A stretch of 11,205 bases of DNA from Desulfuromonadales bacterium C00003107 (GTDB taxonomy: Bacteria; Desulfobacterota; Desulfuromonadia; Desulfuromonadales; Syntrophotaleaceae): positions 1 to 11,205 of the forward strand of contig MAXT01000289.1 of assembly GCA_001751225.1 (NCBI GenBank), written 5' to 3'. Positions within the stretch are counted from its first letter, which is position 1; every line of letters begins with the position of its first letter. The notes below the pieces were generated by a model, which worked only from the letters and a program-made list of their open reading frames with translations, had not been told where the DNA came from and searched no databases. A program made the position numbers and the translations under genes. Shown here piece by piece: positions 1-6,881 of the stretch.

Positions 1-17
1 CAACCTTGTGCAGCCGT

Positions 18-46
18 TTGCCCGGTCCCAATATCTAAGGTAAAAT
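18..46 (+). promoter_or_regulatory. Predicted sigma-70 promoter of the small coiled-coil gene
   Basis: A -35 like TTGCCC (18-23) is followed after exactly 17 bases by a -10 like TAAAAT (41-46). Transcription would start near 53, inside a perfect 12-base palindrome AAAAGATCTTTT (53-64). A hairpin, GGGCGAG paired with CTTGCCC (71-87, loop CAT, one G-T pair), then directly abuts the GAGG ribosome binding site at 88-91. The promoter fits well but is unproven. Confidence 0.5.
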
Positions 47-98
47 TTAGTGAAAAGATCTTTTAAAGCAGGGCGAGCATCTTGCCCGAGGCGGCGCC

Positions 99-356
99 AT
101 GAACAAGGTAATTCAGGTCGATCGTTATGCTAAATATGTCGACGAGATTCGAGAGTTAAAGGACCGCAATGCCCGGCTGGAAAAGCACAATCTAGAACTT
201 GCCAGGCGGCTCGATGAACTGCACGGCGGATATCTGCAGCTTCGCTACGCCATGAAGGGTATGGCCTCCCAAGGCGAGGTGTTTGTACTGCGTAAAAAAA
301 TCCTCGAGCTGCAAAATAAGCTGCATCTGAAAGAAACGTTCCCCAATAAGCACTGA
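99..356 (+). CDS. Small coiled-coil protein of unknown function
   Basis: An 85-residue protein I cannot assign to a family. Residues about 15-45 are rich in Glu, Lys, Arg and Leu with heptad-like spacing (EIRELKDRNARLEKHNLEL), and a second charged, leucine-rich helix covers about 62-78. It is therefore probably a helical coiled-coil protein. There is no signal peptide, membrane segment or metal motif, so it is likely cytoplasmic. The ATG at 99 has GAGG at 88-91 with seven bases between, and a good promoter lies 53 bases upstream. It stands alone: the next gene converges on it across a hairpin. The promoter, ribosome site and sensible composition make it a likely real gene; function is unknown. 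Confidence 0.65.
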   Translation: MNKVIQVDRYAKYVDEIRELKDRNARLEKHNLELARRLDELHGGYLQLRYAMKGMASQGEVFVLRKKILELQNKLHLKETFPNKH

Positions 357-379
357 AGGGCGACCTGACGGACGCCCTT
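356..379. terminator. Inverted repeat between convergent genes, possible terminator
   Basis: AAGGGCG (356-362) pairs with CGCCCTT (373-379). Inside, CC and GG can extend the stem past an A-A mismatch, leaving a TGAC loop. It begins at the last base of the coiled-coil gene stop codon and also lies downstream of the minus-strand run ending at 415. No proper T tract follows on either strand, so it may terminate weakly or act as a 3'-end stabilising hairpin. Confidence 0.5.
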
Positions 380-414
380 GGCAGCTTTCAATTCTGATTC
401 GACTTCCTTTCTGC

Positions 415-711
415 TCAGCCGATGCGTTCCAGCAACTGGATATCCGGAGCTGCGGCCAGCAGCTCATCGGCCTTGCCGAGCAGCGCTTGCAGATAGGGCA
501 TCTGCAGGTGTTGGTCGAGGGCTTCCTTGCTGCGCCAGTTCTCATACAGGGTGAAGCAGGTCCGATCATCCAGCGACTGGTGCAGATCGTAATTGATACA
601 GCCCGCCTCAGCTCGCGTCGGAGAGATACAGCCGATGATTTCCTGCTTCAGAAGTTCTTCTTTGCCCGGCTGGGCTTTCAGCACGGCAATTACCGTCAGC
701 GATTGAGCGAT
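415..711 (-). CDS. ABM-domain (YgiN-like) monooxygenase family protein, apparent ATC start
   Basis: A small protein of the antibiotic biosynthesis monooxygenase (ABM) superfamily: a dimeric ferredoxin-like fold found in quinol monooxygenases such as YgiN and many uncharacterised homologues. Visible hallmarks are LTVIAVLKAQPGKEELLK at the N-terminus, PTRAEAGCINYDLHQSLDD in the middle and FTLYENWRSKEALDQHLQ near the end. The first standard start codon is GTG at 684, but that removes the first beta strand (LTVIA) and has no ribosome site. A strong AAGGAG (722-727) lies ten bases upstream of an in-frame ATC at 709-711, which would give the usual family N-terminus and 98 residues. I therefore place the start at the ATC. 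It is the last gene of the minus-strand run, 65 bases after the lipoprotein gene. Substrate unknown. Confidence 0.78.
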   Translation of the reverse strand: MAQSLTVIAVLKAQPGKEELLKQEIIGCISPTRAEAGCINYDLHQSLDDRTCFTLYENWRSKEALDQHLQMPYLQALLGKADELLAAAPDIQLLERIG

Positions 712-776
712 CTTTGGACGACTCCTTTGGCTAGGTGTGGGAAGGCTGGGGCGAGACGTTCGCTCCCAGGGAAGGA

Positions 777-1256
777 TCAGGGTTGCGGATTGAGGGTTGA
801 GAAGGCCGACAGGGGAATAATCCCTTCCTCCTTAAAGCTCACGGTGCGGGACAGTACCCCAAAGCCGCCCAGGGTAACCTCACCATCGATAGCAAAGGGA
901 ATGTCCTGCTGCTGACTGTTGCGACCGATGCGCAGCAGGTTGAGATAGCTGCTCGACAGGCGCAGGGTCAGGGTGCCGGTCTCATGAGCGGCGATGTGCA
1001 GCTTCTCTGTCGCTTGGCCGCGAGCCACTTGAATATCCTGCAGGGTCAGGGCATAAACGGCCCGTTGGATATCCAGCGGAACGTCGTTGGGGTTGTACAG
1101 GCTCAGGTCCGCACTCAAAATAGCGTGGCTGAGGGTCAGGTTTTCCAGCTGCAGGCCGAGCAGGCTGACTTCTGGCGGTATTGGGCGAATACTGGCGCAG
1201 GCGGTTAGCAGCAGGGTGATACCGACAAGCAGGCGGGCCAGAATGATACGTTTCAT
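777..1256 (-). CDS. LEA type 2 family lipoprotein
   Basis: A 159-residue predicted lipoprotein. A basic start (MKR), a hydrophobic stretch and the lipobox LTAC with Cys20 point to signal peptidase II processing and lipid anchoring. The following Ala21-Ser22 does not match an Asp+2 retention signal, so the outer membrane is likely if E. coli rules apply. The mature part is one beta-rich domain typical of LEA14/WHy-type proteins: LEGL-like LLGLQLENLTLSHAILSADL, then the characteristic YNPNDVPLDIQ and later FAIDGEVTLGGFGVL. Members are linked to stress or envelope functions, but the biochemical role of bacterial ones is poorly known. Start supported by GAGAGGA before ATG 1256. It lies 30 bases after the DUF362 gene and is probably cotranscribed. 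Confidence 0.85.
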   Translation of the reverse strand: MKRIILARLLVGITLLLTACASIRPIPPEVSLLGLQLENLTLSHAILSADLSLYNPNDVPLDIQRAVYALTLQDIQVARGQATEKLHIAAHETGTLTLRLSSSYLNLLRIGRNSQQQDIPFAIDGEVTLGGFGVLSRTVSFKEEGIIPLSAFSTLNPQP

Positions 1257-1286
1257 GGCGAATCCTCTCGAGTAGGAAGGGACCGT

Positions 1287-2426
1287 TCAGCGACGCTGAA
1301 GAAAGCGCCCCAGGCGCAGTAGCAGGCCCTGGCGGGTTTGCAGAGCGCCGTGAGGGCAGAGTTCCTGGCAGCAGAAACAGCCGATGCAGCGGCGATAGTC
1401 GATGTGCAAACGGCCCTCTTTAATGGCCATGATCTGCGGCGGGCAATGTTTGACGCACAGACCGCACATTACACAGCGCTGGAGATCGACCTGCGGCCGG
1501 GCGCTGAGGGCCTGTTTGAGAGGGGCTCGCAACCAGCTCGGCAGGCCAAAATTGACGTCCGTGGTTTTTGCCGGGCGAAAGGGGGCACAGCGCAATTCTT
1601 CTAAGGGTGTCCCGCTGAGCTCGACCTGGTTTAGCTGGCTGTCTTGCCGATGGCTGGCTGCCGCCACCTGCTGGGTCCAGACTTCCTGCTGACGCATGCC
1701 GACCAGTTCGCAGGCCACCGTGTCGAGGGCCAGAGGGCTGCGGCTGGCGAGCAAGGCCCCCATGTGAATGGGGTCGCCGCTGCCGGGGCCGTCCCCTTCC
1801 ATGGCGGTGACGGCATCGGCGATGGTCAGGCTCGGAGCGATATGCTCGGCCAGTTCCAGCAGCATCAGGGCAAAAAAGGCTTTGTCGGCCCCGGCCTGCA
1901 GATGAAGCCGCGGTTTGCGCATGCCGACTACGGCACCAAATAGATTTTTCACTCCGCAGGTCAAACCCATCATCTGGTGGGTTTTGAGTTTGGGCAGATT
2001 GATGATCACATCGGCATCGAGGATGTCGCGGGCAATCTCAAGTTGGTGAAAGGTTGAGCCCTGCGGTCGGATGGGCACCGATTCACTGAAGGGGGCAAAT
2101 TTCGCCCCCGTCTCCTCGATCACAGCAAGAATGCCGCAGCGCCTGGCCACCTGCAGCGGGCTGCCGACCCCGGGCGAATCGCCAACCGCAACTTTCCCGC
2201 CGGCTTTTTGTACCAGGCGGATCACGGCCCTCACGATTTCCGGATGGGTGGTGACCGCCAAATCCGGTTCTTTGCCTGCTAGCATATTCGGCTTGAGTAG
2301 TACCCGTTGGCCGGGGCTGACGAAGGCGGCCATGCCTCCTGCCGGCACTAGCAGGATCTCCAGCGCTTTTTCCACCTCGGCCCGCTGATAACTGGAGCAA
2401 CGGCCGAGTATCACCTGGGTTTTCAT
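1287..2426 (-). CDS. DUF362 domain protein with C-terminal 2[4Fe-4S] ferredoxin domain
   Basis: A 379-residue protein. Residues about 1-290 form a DUF362 domain, recognised by LLKPN (43-47), VGDSPG (81-86), NLPKLKTH (143-150) and GVKNLFGAVVGMRK (158-171). Residues 315-360 form a bacterial ferredoxin domain with two complete CxxCxxCxxxCP motifs: Cys318/321/324/328 and Cys347/350/353/357. It should bind two [4Fe-4S] clusters and act in an electron-transfer or iron-sulphur process; the reaction of DUF362 proteins is not established. No signal peptide, so cytoplasmic. Its ATG overlaps the yjbQ stop by four bases (ATGA), implying translational coupling, and its own ribosome site is poor, which agrees. 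This architecture is common in anaerobes. Confidence 0.9.
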   Translation of the reverse strand: MKTQVILGRCSSYQRAEVEKALEILLVPAGGMAAFVSPGQRVLLKPNMLAGKEPDLAVTTHPEIVRAVIRLVQKAGGKVAVGDSPGVGSPLQVARRCGILAVIEETGAKFAPFSESVPIRPQGSTFHQLEIARDILDADVIINLPKLKTHQMMGLTCGVKNLFGAVVGMRKPRLHLQAGADKAFFALMLLELAEHIAPSLTIADAVTAMEGDGPGSGDPIHMGALLASRSPLALDTVACELVGMRQQEVWTQQVAAASHRQDSQLNQVELSGTPLEELRCAPFRPAKTTDVNFGLPSWLRAPLKQALSARPQVDLQRCVMCGLCVKHCPPQIMAIKEGRLHIDYRRCIGCFCCQELCPHGALQTRQGLLLRLGRFLQRR

Positions 2427-2818
2427 CCGGCCAGTACCTTGATATGTATTTTCCGCTGCCGTGGGCCGTCAAATTCGCAGAAGTAGATCCCCTGCCAGGT
2501 GCCGAGCACTGGCCGGCCGTCTTCGATGATCAGCAGCTCTCCGGCACCGACCAGAGAACTCTTGATGTGGGCAGCGCTATTGCCTTCGCCGTGCTGATAA
2601 CGGTCTTCAAAGGGGATCACCTTGTTCAGCTCCATCGTGATGTCACGGATCACATCGGGATCGGCGTTTTCGTTGATGGTGATCGCAGCAGTGGTGTGTG
2701 GTACCTGCAGCAGGGCCAGACCCGAGTCGATGCCGCTGGCGGTGATGATTCGGCAGACTTCGCTGGTGATGTCGATCATCTCCACCCGTTGCCGGGAAAC
2801 GATATCGATGGTCGTCAT
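2423..2818 (-). CDS. yjbQ: YjbQ family protein (UPF0047, secondary thiamine-phosphate synthase activity)
   Basis: A 131-residue protein matching the full length of the YjbQ/UPF0047 family. Conserved signatures are VPHTTAAITINENADPDV (39-56), RYQHGEGNSAAHIKSSLVG (73-91) and LGTWQGIYFCEFDGPR (105-120). His41, His76 and His84 are the conserved polar and putative metal or active-site positions. E. coli YjbQ has a weak thiamine-phosphate synthase activity when overproduced, which is the source of the usual name; the physiological role is unsettled. The start is well supported by AAAGGAGG upstream of ATG 2818. The ATG overlaps the hydrolase stop by four bases and its own stop overlaps the DUF362 ATG by four, so it is the middle of a tightly coupled trio. 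Confidence 0.93.
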   Translation of the reverse strand: MTTIDIVSRQRVEMIDITSEVCRIITASGIDSGLALLQVPHTTAAITINENADPDVIRDITMELNKVIPFEDRYQHGEGNSAAHIKSSLVGAGELLIIEDGRPVLGTWQGIYFCEFDGPRQRKIHIKVLAG

Positions 2819-3642
2819 AGGCGCTCCTCCTTTAACAGTTCGACGATACTGTGCAGAACCCGGCGGCGAAACAGCAGGCTGGTGTGGCCGCTGCCGGTCA
2901 ATTCAATGTTGTGTGCACCGTCGAGTCGGGCATGTTCATAGGGCAATACCATGTTGTCGTGGCGGCTGTAGATAGTGCTGATGCGGGCTTCGGCTGGCAA
3001 GGGTGTTGTGGCCAGGCGTTGCAGAAAAGCAGAGCCCGGCATGAGCAGCTTTCCCAGGGAGGAGAGGGCGAAGGGGGCCAGCTTGGAGCCGCCGTTGGGG
3101 GTGGCGATCAGCAGGCAGCGGTCGATCTTGTGAGCGCCACCGCGAATCTGCAGGTAGTTGCGGGCGATGATGCCGCCCATGGAATGGCCGATCAGGTGGG
3201 CCTTCTGTAGGCCGTTGGCTTGACGCAGTTCATCTACTCGCTTAGCCAGCCGTTCGGTAAGAATCTCCACGTCTTTCCAAGGTGGCAGGGCGATGGTATA
3301 CACGGCTGAAAACCCTCGGCGGCGCAGGCAAAGCTTGAGCCACAACCAGCAGGCAGGGGATTGAAACAGGCCGTGCAGCAGAATGATGGGCTGCTGTTCG
3401 GAGGAAATGTTTTCTTTACGGTTGAGCCAGCCGAGAGGCTGCAGTAGGATGGTCAGGATCAGACAGGCAGTTTCAACCGCGATCAGGGCCGTGGCAAACA
3501 GCAGACGGCGCGGCGCCAGGCGATTTTCCAGCAACTGCGGATCGCGATTGGCGTATTCGTACCAGGCCATGGCGAAGGTTAGACTCACCACCGCTGCCAC
3601 GGCACCAACAAACAGAGCTAATAGGCTGAAAAAAGTGGCCAA
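2815..3642 (-). CDS. Membrane-anchored alpha/beta hydrolase (lipase/esterase-like)
   Basis: A 275-residue protein. Two hydrophobic segments (about 3-27 and 46-70) separated by a charged stretch form an N-terminal membrane anchor. The alpha/beta-hydrolase domain follows: LLHGLF (88-93) for the oxyanion hole, nucleophile elbow GHSMGG (152-157) with Ser154, Asp229 in YSRHDNMV and His253 in GSGHTSLLF. The triad is complete, so it should be an active hydrolase, and the elbow context resembles triacylglycerol lipase/esterase proteins. The start is TTG at 3642: GAGGAGGG sits five bases upstream and there is no in-frame ATG that keeps the first membrane segment. It is the first gene of the minus-strand run, with a promoter at 3663-3691. 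Substrate unknown. Confidence 0.88.
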   Translation of the reverse strand: MATFFSLLALFVGAVAAVVSLTFAMAWYEYANRDPQLLENRLAPRRLLFATALIAVETACLILTILLQPLGWLNRKENISSEQQPIILLHGLFQSPACWLWLKLCLRRRGFSAVYTIALPPWKDVEILTERLAKRVDELRQANGLQKAHLIGHSMGGIIARNYLQIRGGAHKIDRCLLIATPNGGSKLAPFALSSLGKLLMPGSAFLQRLATTPLPAEARISTIYSRHDNMVLPYEHARLDGAHNIELTGSGHTSLLFRRRVLHSIVELLKEERL

Positions 3643-3662
3643 TGTCCCTCCTCAAAAGGGGC

Positions 3663-3691
3663 ATTATTGCATGCTCATCGAGAGGCGTCAA
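3663..3691 (-). promoter_or_regulatory. Sigma-70 promoter of the hydrolase-yjbQ-DUF362 operon
   Basis: On the minus strand a -35 TTGACG (3691-3686) is followed after exactly 17 bases by a -10 AATAAT (3668-3663). Each box differs from consensus at one position. Transcription would start near 3656, giving a leader of only about 14 bases that just contains the GAGGAGGG ribosome site. This supports the TTG start at 3642. Confidence 0.7.
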
Positions 3692-3759
3692 CGGCTTTGG
3701 TGGCAGCTTCGGCTGAAGTTTTTCTAGGGTTTTTGAACGGCCTATTGCCGAGGGATTCT

Positions 3760-4650
3760 ATGCAACAGTTGATGACCGACTTTGAGCAACACCTCACCGT
3801 TGAAAGGAACTTGTCCGCCCATACCCTGCGGGCCTATCGTCAGGATCTAGAAGAGTTTCAGTCCTTTTTGCAGCAGGATTCAACGCCCGCCTTAAGGATG
3901 ACGGAAGTTGATACCCTGGTCTTGCGCCGCTATTTGGCCTGCTTGCATCGTAAAAACAGTCGTTCGACCATCGCTCGCAAACTCTCCGCCCTGCGAAGCT
4001 TTTTCGCTTATCTGGTTCGTCAGGGGGTGTTGACCTCCAACCCCGGGGAGCTGATCGCCACCCCGCGGCAGGAAAAGTATCTGCCCAAGACCCTGACCGT
4101 CGATGAAGTTTTTGCTCTCATTGAACAGCAGGGGGGCTCGGAACTGCTGGTATGCCGTGACCGAGCTATCCTCGAGGTTTTTTATTCCTGTGGTCTGCGG
4201 GTCGGCGAGTTGGCAGCCCTCAATGTCGACAGTGTTGATTTGGAACAGGATCTGGTTCGGGTGCTGGGCAAGGGAAGTAAGGAACGGCTGGTACCCCTTG
4301 GCCGCCAGGCTCGTGCAGCCCTGGAGCGTTACTTGGATGTGCGCGACGAGGCACAAGATCACGACGCTCTGTTTCTCAACTATCGCCGTGGTCGCTTAAG
4401 TGCCCGCAGTATCGAGCGTAACTTTAAGCAGCTGTTGCTTAAAGCCGGTTTGGTCAAGGATGCCACTCCCCATAGCCTGCGTCATTCCTTTGCCACCCAT
4501 CTGCTCGATGGCGGAGCTGACCTGCGCGCCATACAGGAACTGCTCGGCCATGCCTCCCTTTCCACGACCCAGAAGTACACCCAGGTCAGCCTTGATCATT
4601 TGATGGATGTTTACGACCGGGCTCATCCCCGGGGACGGAAGAAAAAGTGA
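3760..4650 (+). CDS. xerC: Tyrosine recombinase XerC
   Basis: A 296-residue site-specific recombinase that, with XerD, resolves chromosome dimers at dif during division. Residues about 1-90 are the SAM-like core-binding domain and about 105-285 the catalytic domain. All catalytic residues are visible: Arg147 (CGLRVGEL), Lys171 (LGKGSKERLVPLG), His238 and Arg241 (HSLRHSFATHLL), His264 (LLGHASLSTTQ) and nucleophile Tyr273 (QKYTQVS). The ending YDRAHPRG resembles XerC more than XerD. I chose ATG 3760, with AGGG five bases upstream; an in-frame TTG at 3667 would add 31 residues absent from the family. It is divergent from the hydrolase operon and probably monocistronic. No integrase neighbours, so this looks like the housekeeping enzyme. 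Confidence 0.93.
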   Translation: MQQLMTDFEQHLTVERNLSAHTLRAYRQDLEEFQSFLQQDSTPALRMTEVDTLVLRRYLACLHRKNSRSTIARKLSALRSFFAYLVRQGVLTSNPGELIATPRQEKYLPKTLTVDEVFALIEQQGGSELLVCRDRAILEVFYSCGLRVGELAALNVDSVDLEQDLVRVLGKGSKERLVPLGRQARAALERYLDVRDEAQDHDALFLNYRRGRLSARSIERNFKQLLLKAGLVKDATPHSLRHSFATHLLDGGADLRAIQELLGHASLSTTQKYTQVSLDHLMDVYDRAHPRGRKKK

Positions 4651-4710
4651 TTTTGGTGAATTAATCTTTTCGAAGTGAATGTAGGTACCAGGAAAAAGGC
4701 TTGTCGCCTC

Positions 4711-4739
4711 CCAATGGTGCTGAGTTCAGCGCCGATTGG
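4711..4739 (+). terminator. Strong hairpin downstream of xerC, possible terminator
   Basis: CCAAT (4711-4715) pairs with ATTGG (4735-4739), and after one bulged G (4734) GGTGCTG pairs with CAGCGCC with one G-T pair and an AGTT loop. That is twelve pairs in total. It sits 61 bases after xerC. The following bases are pyrimidine-rich (CCTTGCCATTCTTCTC) but not a true T run, so termination is possible but the hairpin could equally be part of a structured leader. Confidence 0.4.
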
Positions 4740-5040
4740 CCTTGCCATTCTTCTCGGTCGTGGGGTAACCTAATTCCCGTTTGGAAACAGGTTTTTTCCA
4801 GTGGCGACATCAAGTTGTGGGCTTGTTGTTTGCTCGGAATGTCCGGAGTTTCTTCTCTACAGGTCGCCTGGGGATTTCTGCTTTATTAGTGCGGCGAGGA
4901 GGGTTAGCTCGTTGCGCAAATGTCTGTTCCCTTGCCTCGGCTGAATAAACCTGCGTTTTTAAGCCTAAGTAAACATTTTATGCGTAGGCCTTTTGGCCAT
5001 AATCTGTGGGAAGTTCTTGTAATGTTTGGCCAAGAGGTTA

Positions 5041-5067
5041 TGAAGCAGGAGGGCCCTGGCTGCTTCA
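5041..5067 (+). repeat. Perfect 8-bp hairpin just before the clcF ribosome site
   Basis: TGAAGCAG (5041-5048) is perfectly complementary to CTGCTTCA (5060-5067), enclosing an 11-base loop. An AGGAGGG (5047-5053) runs from the stem into the loop. The clcF ribosome site GGAG (5070-5073) begins three bases after the stem. The position suggests a role in translation control of clcF. Confidence 0.5.
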
Positions 5068-5086
5068 ATGGAGAATCGAAGCTGTT

Positions 5087-6457
5087 ATGCCGATACGTTG
5101 GGACATTAAAGAACATCTTTCGCTGGGCACATATGTAGTTCGCTGGTTTTTTATCGTTCTGCCGATGGCCGCTCTGGTTGGCTCAGCCGTGGCGTTGTTC
5201 CTCTGGATGTTGCACGGGGCGACGGTTCTGCGTTGGGAAAACCCCTGGCTGGTCTTTCTTCTTCCCCTGGCCGGCATTGCCATCGTCACTAGTTATACTC
5301 GCTTCGGCAAAAACGCCGTAGGGGGCAATAATCTGGTCATGGAACAGATCCATCAACCGGGTGGCGGCATTCCGAAACGCATGACCCCCCTTGTGTTGCT
5401 GGGTACGGTAGTCACTCACCTGTTCGGCGGATCAGCCGGCCGAGAAGGTACCGCAGTACAGATGGGCGGTAGCATCGCTCAGGTGTTCGTCCGCCTGTTT
5501 AAGCTTAACCAGGGAGACACTCGCATACTGCTTTCGGCCGGAGTTGCTGCCGGTTTCGGTGCGGTGTTCGGCACTCCGCTGACCGGAGCGGTCTTTGCTC
5601 TGGAAGTGCTGGCCATGGGAAAGATGCGCTATAATGCTCTCATCCCTTGTTTGATGGGTAGCATACTGGGCGACTTTTTTTGCACCGCCTGGGGTATTGG
5701 TCATATCACTTATCATATCAGTGGTGTGGCCATGGAAGTCGCCCAGCCCATGTTCCGCATCGATCCGCTTCTAGCGGGGAAGATCATTCTAGCGTCGGTA
5801 GCGTTCGGCTTAGCTGGATTTTTCTTCGCCGAGCTGACCCATACCTTTCAAAAACTTTTCAAGCGTTTTATCTCCATCTATTGGCTGCGGCCGGTAGTTG
5901 GCGCCGCCCTGGTTTTGGGAATCAGTTGGCTGCTCGGCACCCGGGACTATCTCGGTATTGGCGTTACCACCGCCAGTGGCGAAGGGATTTCCATCGTTAA
6001 CGCCTTTGTCGCTGGTGGCGCAACCCCCTGGAGTTGGTTCTGGAAACTGCTGCTGACCGCCATCACCCTGAGTAGCGGCTTTAAGGGTGGCGAGGTGACA
6101 CCGCTATTTTTTGTTGGTGCTACCTTGGGGGCGGCTTTGGCCAACCTGCTCGGGGTGCCTATCGATCTGTTGGCCGGGATTGGCTTTGTTGCCGTCTTTG
6201 CCGGTGCCACCAACACGCCATTGGCCTGCACTATTATGGGGGTAGAGCTGTTTGGCTCTCAATATCTGATATATTTTGCCATAGCCTGTTTCTTCTCCTA
6301 TCTGTTCAGCGGTCACTCGGGGATCTATCTTTCGCAACGGGTTGGCATCGCCAAAGGCAATCATTTGCAGTACGACGACCAGACTTCCTTACGCAATGTT
6401 CGGGACGGGCGCACCGGACTTTTTGATCGACTGTTTAAACTCAAAGGGACAGAATGA
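5087..6457 (+). CDS. CLC-F type fluoride/proton antiporter
   Basis: A 456-residue membrane protein of the CLC anion transporter family with about ten or more hydrophobic helices. Several motifs differ from chloride CLCs in the way described for fluoride-specific CLC-F antiporters. The GSGIP loop is replaced by GGNNLV (79-84), losing the chloride-binding serine. The gating motif is GREGT with Glu120 (115-122), not GREGP. GGEVTP (334-339) has a buried Glu336 where chloride CLCs have GGIFAP-like sequence. Tyr414 in GIYLSQR lies 78 residues after it. It should expel fluoride from the cytoplasm in exchange for protons. I use ATG 5087, with GGAG 13 bases upstream; an in-frame start at 5006 adds residues without family character. 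The stop overlaps the DUF190 start. Reading it as a chloride antiporter is less likely. Confidence 0.88.
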   Translation: MPIRWDIKEHLSLGTYVVRWFFIVLPMAALVGSAVALFLWMLHGATVLRWENPWLVFLLPLAGIAIVTSYTRFGKNAVGGNNLVMEQIHQPGGGIPKRMTPLVLLGTVVTHLFGGSAGREGTAVQMGGSIAQVFVRLFKLNQGDTRILLSAGVAAGFGAVFGTPLTGAVFALEVLAMGKMRYNALIPCLMGSILGDFFCTAWGIGHITYHISGVAMEVAQPMFRIDPLLAGKIILASVAFGLAGFFFAELTHTFQKLFKRFISIYWLRPVVGAALVLGISWLLGTRDYLGIGVTTASGEGISIVNAFVAGGATPWSWFWKLLLTAITLSSGFKGGEVTPLFFVGATLGAALANLLGVPIDLLAGIGFVAVFAGATNTPLACTIMGVELFGSQYLIYFAIACFFSYLFSGHSGIYLSQRVGIAKGNHLQYDDQTSLRNVRDGRTGLFDRLFKLKGTE

Positions 6458-6828
6458 CTTTTAAGCGGCACATCGATTCCAGAGAAATCGGCCACCTCTC
6501 TATCTATCTGGCCCGAAAGGACCGCATGCCGTCCCGGGGATGGCTGAATTTTCTGCCGCGGCGTTCCCTCGCTCAGCACATCATCGACTTAGCTAAGCAG
6601 GACGGTATTCTGAACGCCACCTCCCACAGCACCCATTATGGATTTACCGGCCGGGGTGACATCGAAACGATACAGCCGGATCATGCCAACGGTCGTCTGG
6701 TGATGTTTGTAGAGCTAGTGGCTGAAAGGGAACATTTGGAGCGCTTTGCGTGCACCTATCGGGAGTTGCTAAAGGGCAAGGTCATGGTTTACAAACATGT
6801 CGAACAGTGGATGGTGGGGCAGGAATGA
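6454..6828 (+). CDS. DUF190 (PII-like) family protein
   Basis: A 124-residue protein resembling DUF190, whose members have a ferredoxin-like fold similar to the PII signalling protein. Visible parts are the first strand [12 protein letters not shown] (13-24), a helix [14 protein letters not shown] (39-52), the conserved turn [13 protein letters not shown] (61-73) in the place of the PII T-loop region, and strand [11 protein letters not shown] (81-91) before the last helix. The N-terminal insertion [14 protein letters not shown] (25-38) is longer than I expect for the family. Function is unknown, but DUF190 genes are often found beside crcB, so a role tied to fluoride transport is a reasonable inference. 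Its ATG overlaps the clcF stop by four bases (ATGA), so the two are translated together. AAGGGAC lies just upstream. The strong terminator at 6882 ends the operon. Confidence 0.82.
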   Translation: MTFKRHIDSREIGHLSIYLARKDRMPSRGWLNFLPRRSLAQHIIDLAKQDGILNATSHSTHYGFTGRGDIETIQPDHANGRLVMFVELVAEREHLERFACTYRELLKGKVMVYKHVEQWMVGQE

Positions 6829-6881
6829 TCGAGCGATACTGCTAGTTGAATTACCCCCCCCCTAGTTGCTAATAGAAAATG

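Larger units (their letters stand above)
4651..5086 (+). other. 436-base gene-free stretch with several inverted repeats before clcF
   Basis: Between the xerC stop and the clcF start I find no convincing gene; the short open frames at 4701-4889 and 4920-5138 lack ribosome sites and resemble nothing I know. The stretch holds structure: a strong hairpin (4711-4739), a weaker TGGAAA/TTTCCA one (4782-4800), GGCGAC at 4803-4808 that could pair with GTCGCC at either 4703-4708 or 4863-4868, GCCTA/TAGGC (about 4963-4989), a GGCC-TTTT-GGCC palindrome (about 4988-4999) and a hairpin beside the start (5041-5067). No good sigma-70 promoter was seen, and no match to the conserved fluoride riboswitch segments (GGNGATG and CTGATG-CTCC). 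Confidence 0.55.

Noticed and set aside
3701..3728. CAGC-TTCG-GCTG followed by AAGTTTTT as an attenuator before xerC
   Set aside because: The stem has only four firm base pairs and there is no clear plus-strand promoter upstream of it.
3667..3759. Longer XerC start at the TTG at 3667
   Set aside because: The TTG lies inside the -10 box of the divergent promoter, has no ribosome site, and ATG 3760 gives the standard XerC length.
5006..5086. Longer clcF start at 5006 adding 27 residues
   Set aside because: The added residues are not like the CLC N-terminus, would include the perfect hairpin, and ATG 5087 with GGAG gives the expected protein.
4701..5138. Open frames 4701-4889 and 4920-5138 between xerC and clcF
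   Set aside because: No ribosome site at either start, unusual composition rich in Ser, Trp and Cys, no family resemblance, and the second runs into clcF in another frame.
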